Shown: piece after piece, positions 1-6,117 of the stretch
Layout: each line of letters opens with the position of its first letter
Position numbering within the stretch: the first letter of the stretch is position 1
Source of the DNA: Bacteroidota bacterium
Lineage (GTDB): Bacteria > Bacteroidota > Bacteroidia > Flavobacteriales > Weeksellaceae
Direction: 5' to 3'
NCBI GenBank assembly: GCA_023419095.1
Contig: JAEZYN010000127.1
Coordinates: 1 to 8,159, forward strand
Length of the DNA stretch: 8,159 nt
Translations under genes and position numbers: made by a program
The notes under the pieces: model-generated
The model's input: the letters and a program-made list of their open reading frames with translations, nothing else
Told to the model about the DNA's origin: nothing
Databases searched by the model: none

Positions 1-2
1 TC

Positions 3-686
3 TTTCTGCTTGAATGGCTGTACTCGCCCGCTATCACTGTTATCCTGATCTTTGGTGGATTTTATCTAGCTTACGAAGGCATGGAAAAAATCATTGAATT
101 TCTGTTTCATCGCCAGAAAAAAGCACATGAAGTAATAGAGGAATCCGAAGCGAGCAACCTCAGCGCCGAACAGATAGAAAAAACTAAGGTACAGTCCGCC
201 ATTACGACGGATTTTATACTTTCATTAGAAATCGTCATCATTGCGCTGGCATCGGCCAAGCAGGGTTACGCCACGCTGAAAAGTCAGTTCGACCCAATGC
301 TGGTAGAAATCTTTACCGTTTCCATCGTTGCAATCATCGCTACCGTGGGCGTTTATGGCATTGTGACATTGATCGTGAGAATGGATGATGCGGGGCTGCG
401 ACTCATCAACAAATCTAAAAATGAGAAAGGATTTTTAGTTTCGTTTGGCACTTTTCTGGTGAACGCACTGCCATGGGTCATCAAAGGGCTTGCTGTTTTA
501 GGTACAGTAGCACTCATTCTGGTTGCAGGCGGCATTTTCGTTCACAATGTAGAGTGGATTCACCATCACTTTTTACCAAATTTAAACTCCCTTTTGCGCG
601 AAACCTTAGCAGGAATTATTGGCGGACTGATCGCGATTCCGGTTTTTGCATTGGGCAAAAAGGCGTTTTCACTAGTCAAAAAATGA
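3..686 (+). CDS. DUF808/YedI-family inner-membrane protein, 5' end missing
   Basis: Integral membrane protein of the DUF808 (YedI) family, whose biochemical role is unknown. The reading frame is open from base 3, before the first in-frame ATG at 81. The upstream codons encode a hydrophobic stretch ending FYLAYEG just before MEKI, which matches the family's conserved 'FEGxEK' block, so the true start lies left of the window. About 228 residues are visible; the family is usually about 300. Conserved pieces are AITTDFILSLEIVIIAL (soluble-to-membrane transition), VGVYGIVTLIVRMDD and LPWVIKGLAVLGTVALILVAGG. There are about five hydrophobic segments. The stop codon is 13 bp from the end of the convergent pirin gene, and no terminator hairpin is visible between them. 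The family call is from memory of the E. coli YedI sequence and is fairly secure; any function would be a guess. Confidence 0.88.
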   Translation, partial: FLLEWLYSPAITVILIFGGFYLAYEGMEKIIEFLFHRQKKAHEVIEESEASNLSAEQIEKTKVQSAITTDFILSLEIVIIALASAKQGYATLKSQFDPMLVEIFTVSIVAIIATVGVYGIVTLIVRMDDAGLRLINKSKNEKGFLVSFGTFLVNALPWVIKGLAVLGTVALILVAGGIFVHNVEWIHHHFLPNLNSLLRETLAGIIGGLIAIPVFALGKKAFSLVKK

Positions 687-699
687 TTGTAATATAAAT

Positions 700-1413
700 T
701 TAAAACGTCATCGGGACTTCCATCAGCAGAATTTCCGAATCTTCAACTGCTTCGAGTTGGAAAGATTCGGTTTCCCAAATCCCGAAGCCATCTCTTTTTT
801 CTAAAATCTGACCGCCGATCTTTGCCGAACCTTTCAGCACAAAAACATAAACTCCATGTTCCGTGCGGTTCAAATGATACTCTTTAGAATTGCCTTTTTC
901 AAATTTAGCCAGATAAAACCAGGCATCCTGATGGATCCAAACGCCTTCATCATCCGGATTGGGTGAAAGTATCTGCTGAAAATCGTTTACTTTTTCATTT
1001 TCTTTAATGCTGATCTGGTCGTAGCGCGGGGCGACATTCATCTTATTTGGAATGACCCAAATCTGCAGGAATTTTACAAGTTGGTCTTTGTTTCGGTTAA
1101 ATTCACTGTGCTGCACACCGGTTCCCGCGCTCATCACCTGAATTTCACCTTTGCGGATAACCGCCGAAGTCCCCATTGAATCCTGATGCTCCAGATCACC
1201 TTCAAGGGGAATAGAGACAATTTCCATGTCACTGTGCGGATGTTTCCCGAAACCCATGCCGGAAGCAACCTGATCGTCATTTAGTACTCTCAATACGCCA
1301 AAATTTATCCGTTCAGGATTATAATAATTGGCAAAACTGAAACTGTGGTAAGATTTCAGCCAACCGTGATCGGCGTAGCCACGTGTGTCTGCGTTGTGAT
1401 ATACTGTTTTCAT
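700..1413 (-). CDS. Pirin family protein (bicupin, YhhW-like)
   Basis: Complete 237-residue pirin-type double cupin, the usual length for bacterial pirins such as E. coli YhhW (about 231). The N-terminal cupin shows the family signature, with HPHSDMEIVSIPLEGDLEHQDS at about residues 58-79 followed by GEIQVMSAGTGVQHSEFN. The four metal ligands of pirins are all present as His58, His60, His102 and Glu104, so the protein should bind Fe or a similar metal. The C-terminal cupin (about 145-237) has a variable HGVYVFVLKGSAKIGG strand. YhhW and human pirin show quercetin 2,3-dioxygenase activity in vitro, but the physiological substrate is unknown and may differ here. It probably acts in the cytoplasm, since no signal peptide is seen. 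The gene is on the same strand as the upstream sugar operon but is separated from it by a terminator and has its own -7 box, so it is probably a separate unit. Confidence 0.93.
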   Translation of the reverse strand: MKTVYHNADTRGYADHGWLKSYHSFSFANYYNPERINFGVLRVLNDDQVASGMGFGKHPHSDMEIVSIPLEGDLEHQDSMGTSAVIRKGEIQVMSAGTGVQHSEFNRNKDQLVKFLQIWVIPNKMNVAPRYDQISIKENEKVNDFQQILSPNPDDEGVWIHQDAWFYLAKFEKGNSKEYHLNRTEHGVYVFVLKGSAKIGGQILEKRDGFGIWETESFQLEAVEDSEILLMEVPMTF

Positions 1414-1433
1414 TTTCTGAAGATTTATGGTTA

Positions 1434-1441
1434 CAAATTTA
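1434..1441 (-). promoter_or_regulatory. Candidate -7 box for the pirin gene (TAAATTTG)
   Basis: Read on the minus strand, this octamer matches the Bacteroidota primary-sigma -7 consensus TAnnTTTG exactly. Its 3' end is 20 nt upstream of the pirin ATG, giving a short leader of roughly 13-16 nt. No clear TTG/TTTG -33 element is present at the expected distance (about 1459-1464), so the call rests on one element and the terminator placed just upstream. Confidence 0.45.
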
Positions 1442-1497
1442 GGTGAATGAAAGCTGTATAGTGTTGATTTAGGTTAAGTTCGCCTGAAGCGGTTCAT

Positions 1498-1526
1498 AAA
1501 AAAATCCGTCAAAGTGAATTGACGGA
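1498..1526 (-). terminator. Rho-independent terminator after the MFS transporter gene
   Basis: An inverted repeat with perfect 8-bp arms (TCCGTCAA at 1505-1512 and TTGACGGA at 1519-1526) encloses a 6-nt loop. On the minus strand the stem is followed directly by a run of seven T residues (A-run at 1498-1504 on the plus strand). It lies 27 bp after the MFS stop codon, so it should end the leftward sugar operon before the pirin gene. The T-run is on one side only, so it acts on the minus strand. Confidence 0.85.
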
Positions 1527-1553
1527 CTATAAAACTTGACAATCGATTACTCA

Positions 1554-2942
1554 TTAAGCGTATTTCTCAACCGTCGCGCTGGCTTCAATTGATTCGGCAT
1601 CGTCATCTTTTCCAACACCTTTTAGTGTAAGGGAAATAACGGCTGCGATGATCATCGCCACACCACCTGCAACTACGTAACCGATGGCGTAATTTCCGAA
1701 AAGACTGTGGACAACAGGTCCGCCGATGATTCCGTTTACGATTTGCGGAAGCACGATGAAGAAATTAAAAATCCCCATGTACACACCCATTTTTTTCAAC
1801 GGAATGGCGTTAATCAGCATAGCATAAGGCATTGCCAAAATACTGGCCCAGGCAAAACCAATCCCGACCATCGGCAACCAAAGCATGGCAGTATTTTCAA
1901 TGAAATAAAGCGAAATCAGGCCAAGACCACCACAGAAAAGCGCTAAAGCATGCGTCTGTTTTTTACCTATTTTTTTCGCTAATGGAATAAGGAGGAAAGC
2001 GAAACCAATCGCGAAAAGGTTATAATAGCCGAAAAGTTCGCCGACAAGGTTACCGGCATTATTGAATTCAGCGGATTTTGCATCGTCAGGTAAGAGTCCG
2101 AAATGGTGCGTTGCAACGGCACTGGTAGTATAAACCCACATGGTGAATAGTGCAAACCAAGAGAAAAACTGCACCACGCCCAAACTTTTCATCAATGGTG
2201 GAATGTTGGCGAAATCTTTAAAGATATCGGTGAAACGCGGTGTCACTTCGTGTGGTTCTTCTTCAGAAAAATCAGCAAAGTCATCCGGTGAATATTCTTT
2301 CGTCGTAAAAATCGTGTAAAGGATCGTCAGCAAAAGTACAGCGGCACCAATGTAGAACGAGTAAATCACAGAATCGGGCACGAAACCTTCAGCGGCAACA
2401 TTTGAAACACCAAGCTGTGTAAGCCAAGCCGGCATATTGGAACCGATTACAGCACCAATACCAATCAAAATCGTTTGAACAGAAAAACCAACGGTTCCCT
2501 GGCTTTTCGGCAACATGTCACCCACCAACGCACGGAAAGGCTCCATCGCCACGTTGATTGAAGCATCCATCAAAGCCAAAAATAAAACGGCAAAAAGTAA
2601 CACTCCGCTCGCCAACATTACCCCCACCGATGCCGAATTGGGTAAAAATACCAATCCCACCGCCGTAAGCAACGCACCAATTAAAAAGTAAGGTTTTCGT
2701 CGGCCCCATTTTTCCGACCAGGTGTGATCGCCCATGTGACCGATGATTGGCTGCACGATGAGCCCTGTGAAAGGCGCTACAAGCCAGAACCATGAAAGGT
2801 GATGAACGTCTGCGCCGAAATTTTGCAGAATCCGGCTCGCGTTACCGTTTTGCAGACCAAATGCCATCTGGATTCCCAGGAAACCCATGCTCATGTTGAT
2901 GATTTGGGCAAGTTTCAGTTGCGGTTTTATTCTTCTTGACAT
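1554..2942 (-). CDS. SLC45-type MFS sugar transporter (maltose/glucose proton symporter-like)
   Basis: Complete 462-residue major facilitator with about 12 hydrophobic segments split by an acidic cytoplasmic loop (about residues 214-245, rich in D/E). The motif-A region is GHMGDHTWSEKWGRRKPY (residues 68-85), the expanded form typical of the SLC45/sucrose-transporter group rather than the short general MFS motif. Further hallmarks are GFAWASILAMPYAML (362-376) and GVYMGIFNFFIVLPQ (386-400). Members of this group carry di- or monosaccharides with protons. The context with two alpha-glucan hydrolases suggests uptake of glucose, maltose or short maltodextrins across the inner membrane; the exact sugar is inferred. 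It is the last gene of the leftward operon, 30 bp after the NTF2-like gene, and is followed by a terminator. Apart from the charged N-terminal MSRRIKPQLK, no extra domain is seen. Confidence 0.9.
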   Translation of the reverse strand: MSRRIKPQLKLAQIINMSMGFLGIQMAFGLQNGNASRILQNFGADVHHLSWFWLVAPFTGLIVQPIIGHMGDHTWSEKWGRRKPYFLIGALLTAVGLVFLPNSASVGVMLASGVLLFAVLFLALMDASINVAMEPFRALVGDMLPKSQGTVGFSVQTILIGIGAVIGSNMPAWLTQLGVSNVAAEGFVPDSVIYSFYIGAAVLLLTILYTIFTTKEYSPDDFADFSEEEPHEVTPRFTDIFKDFANIPPLMKSLGVVQFFSWFALFTMWVYTTSAVATHHFGLLPDDAKSAEFNNAGNLVGELFGYYNLFAIGFAFLLIPLAKKIGKKQTHALALFCGGLGLISLYFIENTAMLWLPMVGIGFAWASILAMPYAMLINAIPLKKMGVYMGIFNFFIVLPQIVNGIIGGPVVHSLFGNYAIGYVVAGGVAMIIAAVISLTLKGVGKDDDAESIEASATVEKYA

Positions 2943-2972
2943 TTTAAATGTTTATATTAAAGTAAAGATCTG

Positions 2973-3500
2973 TTATTTTTTCGTTTTTAGTTCAGAAATC
3001 ACACGGTCCTCCAATGGTGCCTTGATTTTCGTCACCTCATCCACCACATCGTTCGGAACGGTTACCGATAGCACGTACTGACGGATTTTCCATTTTCCAC
3101 CGATTTTCTCCAGCACGCCGGAGCCGCGGCAGATTTTCATCTGCGTATCTAAAAGTTCATCAAACCATGCGTAAGTACCGTCTGTGCTGAAATAAATATT
3201 TCTCTTTAAAGACGTGAAATTCCAGGCTTTTCCACGGTCAAAATAAGGTTTAGACCAAGCCATAAATTCCTCCTTGTTCCAGACCTCGCCCGCTTCCGTG
3301 CCAATGTAAATGGATTCTTCTGCGAAAAGGTCGAAATAGTTTTTATAATCAGCCTGTGCCGCAAACAGATTCAGGTCGTCTAAGACTTTGCTGACATTTT
3401 TCTTCTGAACATTTTCATAGAAGCCCTTTTTCTGCGCAGAAAGCGAATTTGAAAATATAAAAGCGCATATCAATATGAAGAGAGAAACAAGTTTTTTCAT
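2973..3500 (-). CDS. Secreted NTF2-like (SnoaL/DUF4440-type) protein, function unknown
   Basis: Complete 175-residue protein with a clear Sec signal peptide: Lys-Lys near the start, a hydrophobic core LVSLFILICAFIF, and likely cleavage after SLSA at residue 22, leaving an N-terminal Gln. There is no lipobox cysteine, so the mature protein should be periplasmic. The remainder fits the NTF2-like fold of the SnoaL/DUF4440 group. Supporting pieces are a helical start with DYKNYFDLFAEESIYIGTEAGEVW (51-74), FSTDGTYAWFDELLD (104-118), GSGVLEKIGGKWKIRQY (126-142) and LSVTVPND (144-151). Many proteins of this fold bind small hydrophobic or sugar ligands or are enzymes, but no catalytic set can be assigned here. 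It lies between the GH13 and MFS genes with gaps of 21 and 30 bp, so it is probably co-expressed with starch breakdown. Its role there is unknown. Confidence 0.82.
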   Translation of the reverse strand: MKKLVSLFILICAFIFSNSLSAQKKGFYENVQKKNVSKVLDDLNLFAAQADYKNYFDLFAEESIYIGTEAGEVWNKEEFMAWSKPYFDRGKAWNFTSLKRNIYFSTDGTYAWFDELLDTQMKICRGSGVLEKIGGKWKIRQYVLSVTVPNDVVDEVTKIKAPLEDRVISELKTKK

Positions 3501-3521
3501 GGTTACTGGTTTAAATTTGAA

Positions 3522-5381
3522 TTATTTCAACTCTAAAATTAAAGAAGATTTCGCGGAAACCGTCATTTTATTTTGAGGACTTATCTGAAACTGCTTCCCT
3601 GAAATAATATCTGTACCTGCCGAAATACCATCCACTGATTCCTCAAAACGGTTAAGATCGAAGGTCTGGTCTTTTTCATTATTATTAATCACCACCATCA
3701 CCTTTTCGTTATCATTGTACCGGAAATAGACATATACCTGATTTTTAGGCATATAATGCATAGTCTTACCGTTATGGATGACATCTTTAGTTTTTCTCCA
3801 ATTCAATAATTTCTGAGTAAATTGGTGAAAATCTTTTTGTTCTGCGGTTTGAGTTGCAGGATTGAATGCATTCTGGCTGTCGCCTTTCCAGCCTCCGGGG
3901 AAATCTCTTCTGATATCGGCATCACCTTTCGATTTTTCACCTCGCATCCCAATCTCAGAGCCGTAATAGATCTGCGGTATTCCGCGCACGGTCGAAATCA
4001 AAGTAAGAGCCATTTTGTAGTAGCGCGCGTCGCCGTTAAAGATTTCGTTGAACCTTTCTGTATCGTGGTTTTCAAAGAACACCAGAATATTGTTGATGTC
4101 GGGATAGAGGAAATCGCTGCCGAAAGAATTATAAATTTTAATCATTCCCTTGTCCCAACTTTCTTCTTCTTTAAAGGCTTGAGGTAATTCGGTAAACAGC
4201 GCAAAATCCATCACAGAGGGCAGGTTTGAGTTATAGCCGTCGATTTCAGCGATCTTAGAATCTTTCTGCCAGTAAGCCACCTGCGCAGGCGAACTCATCC
4301 ACGCTTCACCAACAATATTGAATTTTGGATATTCGTCCGTAATGGCTTTCGCCCATTTTGCCATTGCTGTTTTGTCGTTGTACGGATACGTATCTACGCG
4401 CAAACCTCCCAATTCAGCATACTCGATCCACCAGATCGCATTCTGCGTAAGATATTTTAGAACCAAGGGGTTGCTTTGATTCAGGTCCGGCATCGTCGTG
4501 TCAAACCAGCCATTCAATGCTTCATCGCGATCGGTTTTTGCTGCATTTTTATCGAACTGCGTGGTAATTCGGTAATTCGAACGTTTGAAGCCAAATTTAC
4601 CTTCGCCATCCGGAAACTGATGAATCCAGTCTTTAGTCGGCAAATCCTGAATCAGCCAATGCGAAATCCCCCAGTGATTGGTAACGTAATCCTGGATTAG
4701 CATCATACCGCGTTTCTGAAGTTCGCGCGAAAGTTCCAGATATTCTTCGTTGGTTCCGTAACGGCCATCAATTTTGTATAAATCGGTCTGCGCGTAACCA
4801 TGATAGGAAGTCTGTTTTTCGTTGTCTTCATTTGCCGGGGTTAACCACAGTGCAGTTGCGCCAAGGTTTTTCAGATAATCCAGGTTATTAATGATTCCGC
4901 GAAGATCGCCGCCGTGTCTGCCGTTCGGCGCATTGCGGTCCAGTTTGTCTGCCAGATTTTTCTGAGAATCATTTGAAGGATCACCGTTTGCAAAGCGATC
5001 CGGCATAATGAGATACATCACATCTTTCGAAGTGAACGAACTTCGTTCGGAGGAACCCGGCCTGCGGTTTTTGAGTTCGTAAGTGTAGGAATAACGCGTT
5101 CTGTTCTTCTCCTTAAAACTGATTTTAAAGGAAGAAGTATTGATTTCATCGGTGTTTACCGTGATGAAAATGTAATTTGGATTTTCGGTTTTCGTCAGAT
5201 CTTTAATCTGAATTTTATCCGATAATTCCACGGTATATTTTGAAATATCTTTTCCGTACACCAGAATCTGGAGTTCCGGATTTTTCATTCCCTTCCACCA
5301 GAAGGCAGGTTCCACTTTCTGGATTTGGGCGATCATTGTGGTGCTGATGTACAGCGAGAATAGTAATAGCAGTCTTTTCAT
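3522..5381 (-). CDS. GH13 periplasmic alpha-amylase/neopullulanase (SusA-like)
   Basis: Complete 619-residue enzyme that should hydrolyse alpha-1,4 links in maltodextrins, cyclodextrins or pullulan. It begins with a signal peptide (about residues 1-18, MKRLLLLFSLYISTTMIA, no lipobox Cys), so it is probably periplasmic. Next comes a cyclomaltodextrinase-type N-terminal beta domain (about 20-105, with VEPAFWWKGMKNPELQILVYG), then the (beta/alpha)8 catalytic domain from VMYLIMPDRFANGDPSND (121), and a C-terminal beta domain (about 535-619). The GH13 motifs are intact: region I DYVTNH (231-236), MPDLN (297-301), region II GGLRVD with nucleophile Asp330, region III IVGEAW with acid/base Glu359, and region IV FFENHD with Asp440. 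The MPDLN block and N-terminal domain place it in the neopullulanase/cyclomaltodextrinase group. The ATG at 5381 was chosen because the signal peptide starts there. The gene lies downstream of the GH97 gene, with a transposase cassette between them. The symbol susA is left out because orthology cannot be shown here. Confidence 0.93.
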   Translation of the reverse strand: MKRLLLLFSLYISTTMIAQIQKVEPAFWWKGMKNPELQILVYGKDISKYTVELSDKIQIKDLTKTENPNYIFITVNTDEINTSSFKISFKEKNRTRYSYTYELKNRRPGSSERSSFTSKDVMYLIMPDRFANGDPSNDSQKNLADKLDRNAPNGRHGGDLRGIINNLDYLKNLGATALWLTPANEDNEKQTSYHGYAQTDLYKIDGRYGTNEEYLELSRELQKRGMMLIQDYVTNHWGISHWLIQDLPTKDWIHQFPDGEGKFGFKRSNYRITTQFDKNAAKTDRDEALNGWFDTTMPDLNQSNPLVLKYLTQNAIWWIEYAELGGLRVDTYPYNDKTAMAKWAKAITDEYPKFNIVGEAWMSSPAQVAYWQKDSKIAEIDGYNSNLPSVMDFALFTELPQAFKEEESWDKGMIKIYNSFGSDFLYPDINNILVFFENHDTERFNEIFNGDARYYKMALTLISTVRGIPQIYYGSEIGMRGEKSKGDADIRRDFPGGWKGDSQNAFNPATQTAEQKDFHQFTQKLLNWRKTKDVIHNGKTMHYMPKNQVYVYFRYNDNEKVMVVINNNEKDQTFDLNRFEESVDGISAGTDIISGKQFQISPQNKMTVSAKSSLILELK

Positions 5382-5406
5382 GGTTGTTGGTTGGCTGGTT
5401 CGAGTT

Positions 5407-5439
5407 AAACCTCATAGGTTTCAGAAACCTATGAGGTTT
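5407..5439. repeat. REP-like palindrome, left copy
   Basis: Perfect inverted repeat: arm AAACCTCATAGGTTT (5407-5421), 3-nt loop CAG, and complementary arm 5425-5439. The same arms recur at 6070-6102 on the other side of the transposase gene. As RNA it forms a 15-bp hairpin 25 nt upstream of the GH13 start codon. The transposase stop codon (TAG on the minus strand, 5429-5431) lies within its right-hand arm. There is no long T-run on either side, so it is not a standard terminator. Confidence 0.93.
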
Positions 5440-6043
5440 GATAATTCCCTTCACAATCGCTGTGAAATTCGATAAATTCATCCAGCGAGCAAAAATATTT
5501 CAGCATATAATCACGTGTTACTGCCGATGCGGTTTCGGGTTGCAGATAACTTCGGTAGGACGAAAATTTCCATTCGCTCAGATCACGTACGAATCCGTGA
5601 TTCACCGGATTTCTATGGATATATTTAAAGGTATTTAATAAATAGTTTTCGTCATCTATTCTGATTCTTTTTAAATAATCTAAAAACAGTGCGCCTCGCC
5701 GGCCGTACATTTTATTATAGGCCTTCGCATACGAATTAAGCAAATTACTGAACGGCTTCATCAGATGTTGATGCGATTTTTCACCAGAGATCTCTGCAGC
5801 TTCAATAGTCAAATTCTCAGCAACCGCTTCACCCGTTTTAAAAGCTACCAGCAGATGGATGTGATTCTGCATCAAACAGTAAGCATATATCTCCAAAATC
5901 GGTAACAGATATAGCTTCATCTTTTCAAGAAAAAAAATATAGTTTTTGTCTTCACGAAAAACGAGTTCGTTTCCGTTCACGTGCGTGTACACGTGAAATA
6001 TTCCGTTGAAGTCGAAACTGTCCTTGTATCTGCTCTCGTTCAT
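5429..6043 (-). CDS. REP-associated tyrosine transposase (RAYT, Y1/HUH family)
   Basis: Single-strand DNA transposase of the Y1_Tnp/HUH superfamily, expected to nick and rejoin DNA at hairpin ends. From the ATG at 6043 it is 204 residues, a normal RAYT size; an earlier in-frame ATG at 6067 would give 212. The catalytic HUH pair is seen as QNHIHLLV (His69 and His71, numbered from the upstream ATG), which would bind the divalent metal. The probable catalytic tyrosine is Tyr113 in NSYAKAYNK, followed by GRRGALF. The C-terminal YIHRNPVNHGFV and WKFSSYRSYL blocks are typical of RAYTs and related transposases. I prefer the second ATG because it follows an AGGA, and because the extra eight codons lie in a tandem repeat next to the palindrome. 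The gene looks intact. It sits in the starch operon in the same direction, so it is probably transcribed with it. Its last codons and stop fall inside the left palindrome. Confidence 0.87.
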   Translation of the reverse strand: MNESRYKDSFDFNGIFHVYTHVNGNELVFREDKNYIFFLEKMKLYLLPILEIYAYCLMQNHIHLLVAFKTGEAVAENLTIEAAEISGEKSHQHLMKPFSNLLNSYAKAYNKMYGRRGALFLDYLKRIRIDDENYLLNTFKYIHRNPVNHGFVRDLSEWKFSSYRSYLQPETASAVTRDYMLKYFCSLDEFIEFHSDCEGNYQTS

Positions 6044-6056
6044 GGTCCTGTATTTT

Positions 6057-6078
6057 CGAGACCTCATCGAAACCTCAT
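6057..6078. repeat. 11-bp tandem duplication at the edge of the right palindrome
   Basis: Two adjacent 11-bp units, CGAGACCTCAT (6057-6067) and CGAAACCTCAT (6068-6078), differ at one base. The second unit includes the first nine bases of the right palindrome arm. The first unit therefore looks like a decayed partial copy of the palindrome edge. It provides the in-frame ATG at 6067 upstream of the preferred transposase start. Confidence 0.7.
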
Positions 6079-6102
6079 AGGTTTTCGAAACCTATGAGGT
6101 TT
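6070..6102. repeat. REP-like palindrome, right copy
   Basis: Perfect inverted repeat with the same arms as the copy at 5407-5439: AAACCTCATAGGTTT at 6070-6084, loop TCG at 6085-6087, and complementary arm 6088-6102. Only the loop differs between the copies. It begins 15 bp beyond the GH97 stop codon and ends 26 bp before the preferred transposase ATG. Without a T-run it is more likely a RAYT substrate or an mRNA-stabilising hairpin than a terminator. Confidence 0.93.
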
Positions 6103-6117
6103 AAGTATTCATACTCC

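Larger units (their letters stand above)
5407..6102 (-). mobile_element. RAYT cassette: transposase gene bracketed by identical palindromes
   Basis: This 696-bp unit runs from one 15-bp-arm palindrome to the other and contains only the Y1-family transposase gene. Association of such single genes with flanking REP/BIME-like hairpins is the known hallmark of REP-associated tyrosine transposases (RAYTs), which differ from IS200/IS605 by being mostly single-copy and not clearly self-mobile. The outer limits are 15 bp past the GH97 stop and 25 bp before the GH13 start. A hand count gives about 39% G+C for 5461-6060; the sampled neighbouring glycosidase rows ran higher on average (38-52%). Whether the whole unit ever moved as one piece is inference. 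Confidence 0.75.

Noticed and set aside
81..686. ATG at 81 as the start of the left-edge gene
   Set aside because: The frame is open to the window edge, and the codons before the ATG encode conserved DUF808 sequence (FYLAYEG), so this Met is internal.
3822..4187. 121-residue plus-strand open frame inside the GH13 gene
   Set aside because: It is antisense to the catalytic domain, with no motif and no promoter-like sequence seen.
4562..4578. Short tandem GGTAATTC repeat
   Set aside because: It lies within the GH13 reading frame (NYRITTQF region) and is only two 8-bp units; it is ordinary coding coincidence.
5034..5048. Perfect 7-bp inverted repeat (GAACGAA, 1-nt spacer, TTCGTTC) inside the GH13 gene
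   Set aside because: It lies in coding sequence for the linker before the catalytic domain, is short, is unrelated to the RAYT palindromes, and could occur by chance.
5215..5481. 88-residue minus-strand frame spanning the GH13 start and the left palindrome
   Set aside because: It overlaps the GH13 N-terminus and the transposase C-terminus in another frame, and has no recognisable domain.
5407..6102. Both palindromes as rho-independent terminators
   Set aside because: Neither strand has a run of more than three T after the stem, and both lie within a same-strand operon; the perfect match between copies fits RAYT-linked repeats better.
5407..6102. Complete IS200/IS605 insertion sequence with TnpB
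   Set aside because: There is no tnpB-like gene, and the transposase has RAYT-type C-terminal blocks (YIHRNPVNHGF) with symmetric palindromes at both ends. RAYT is the better description.
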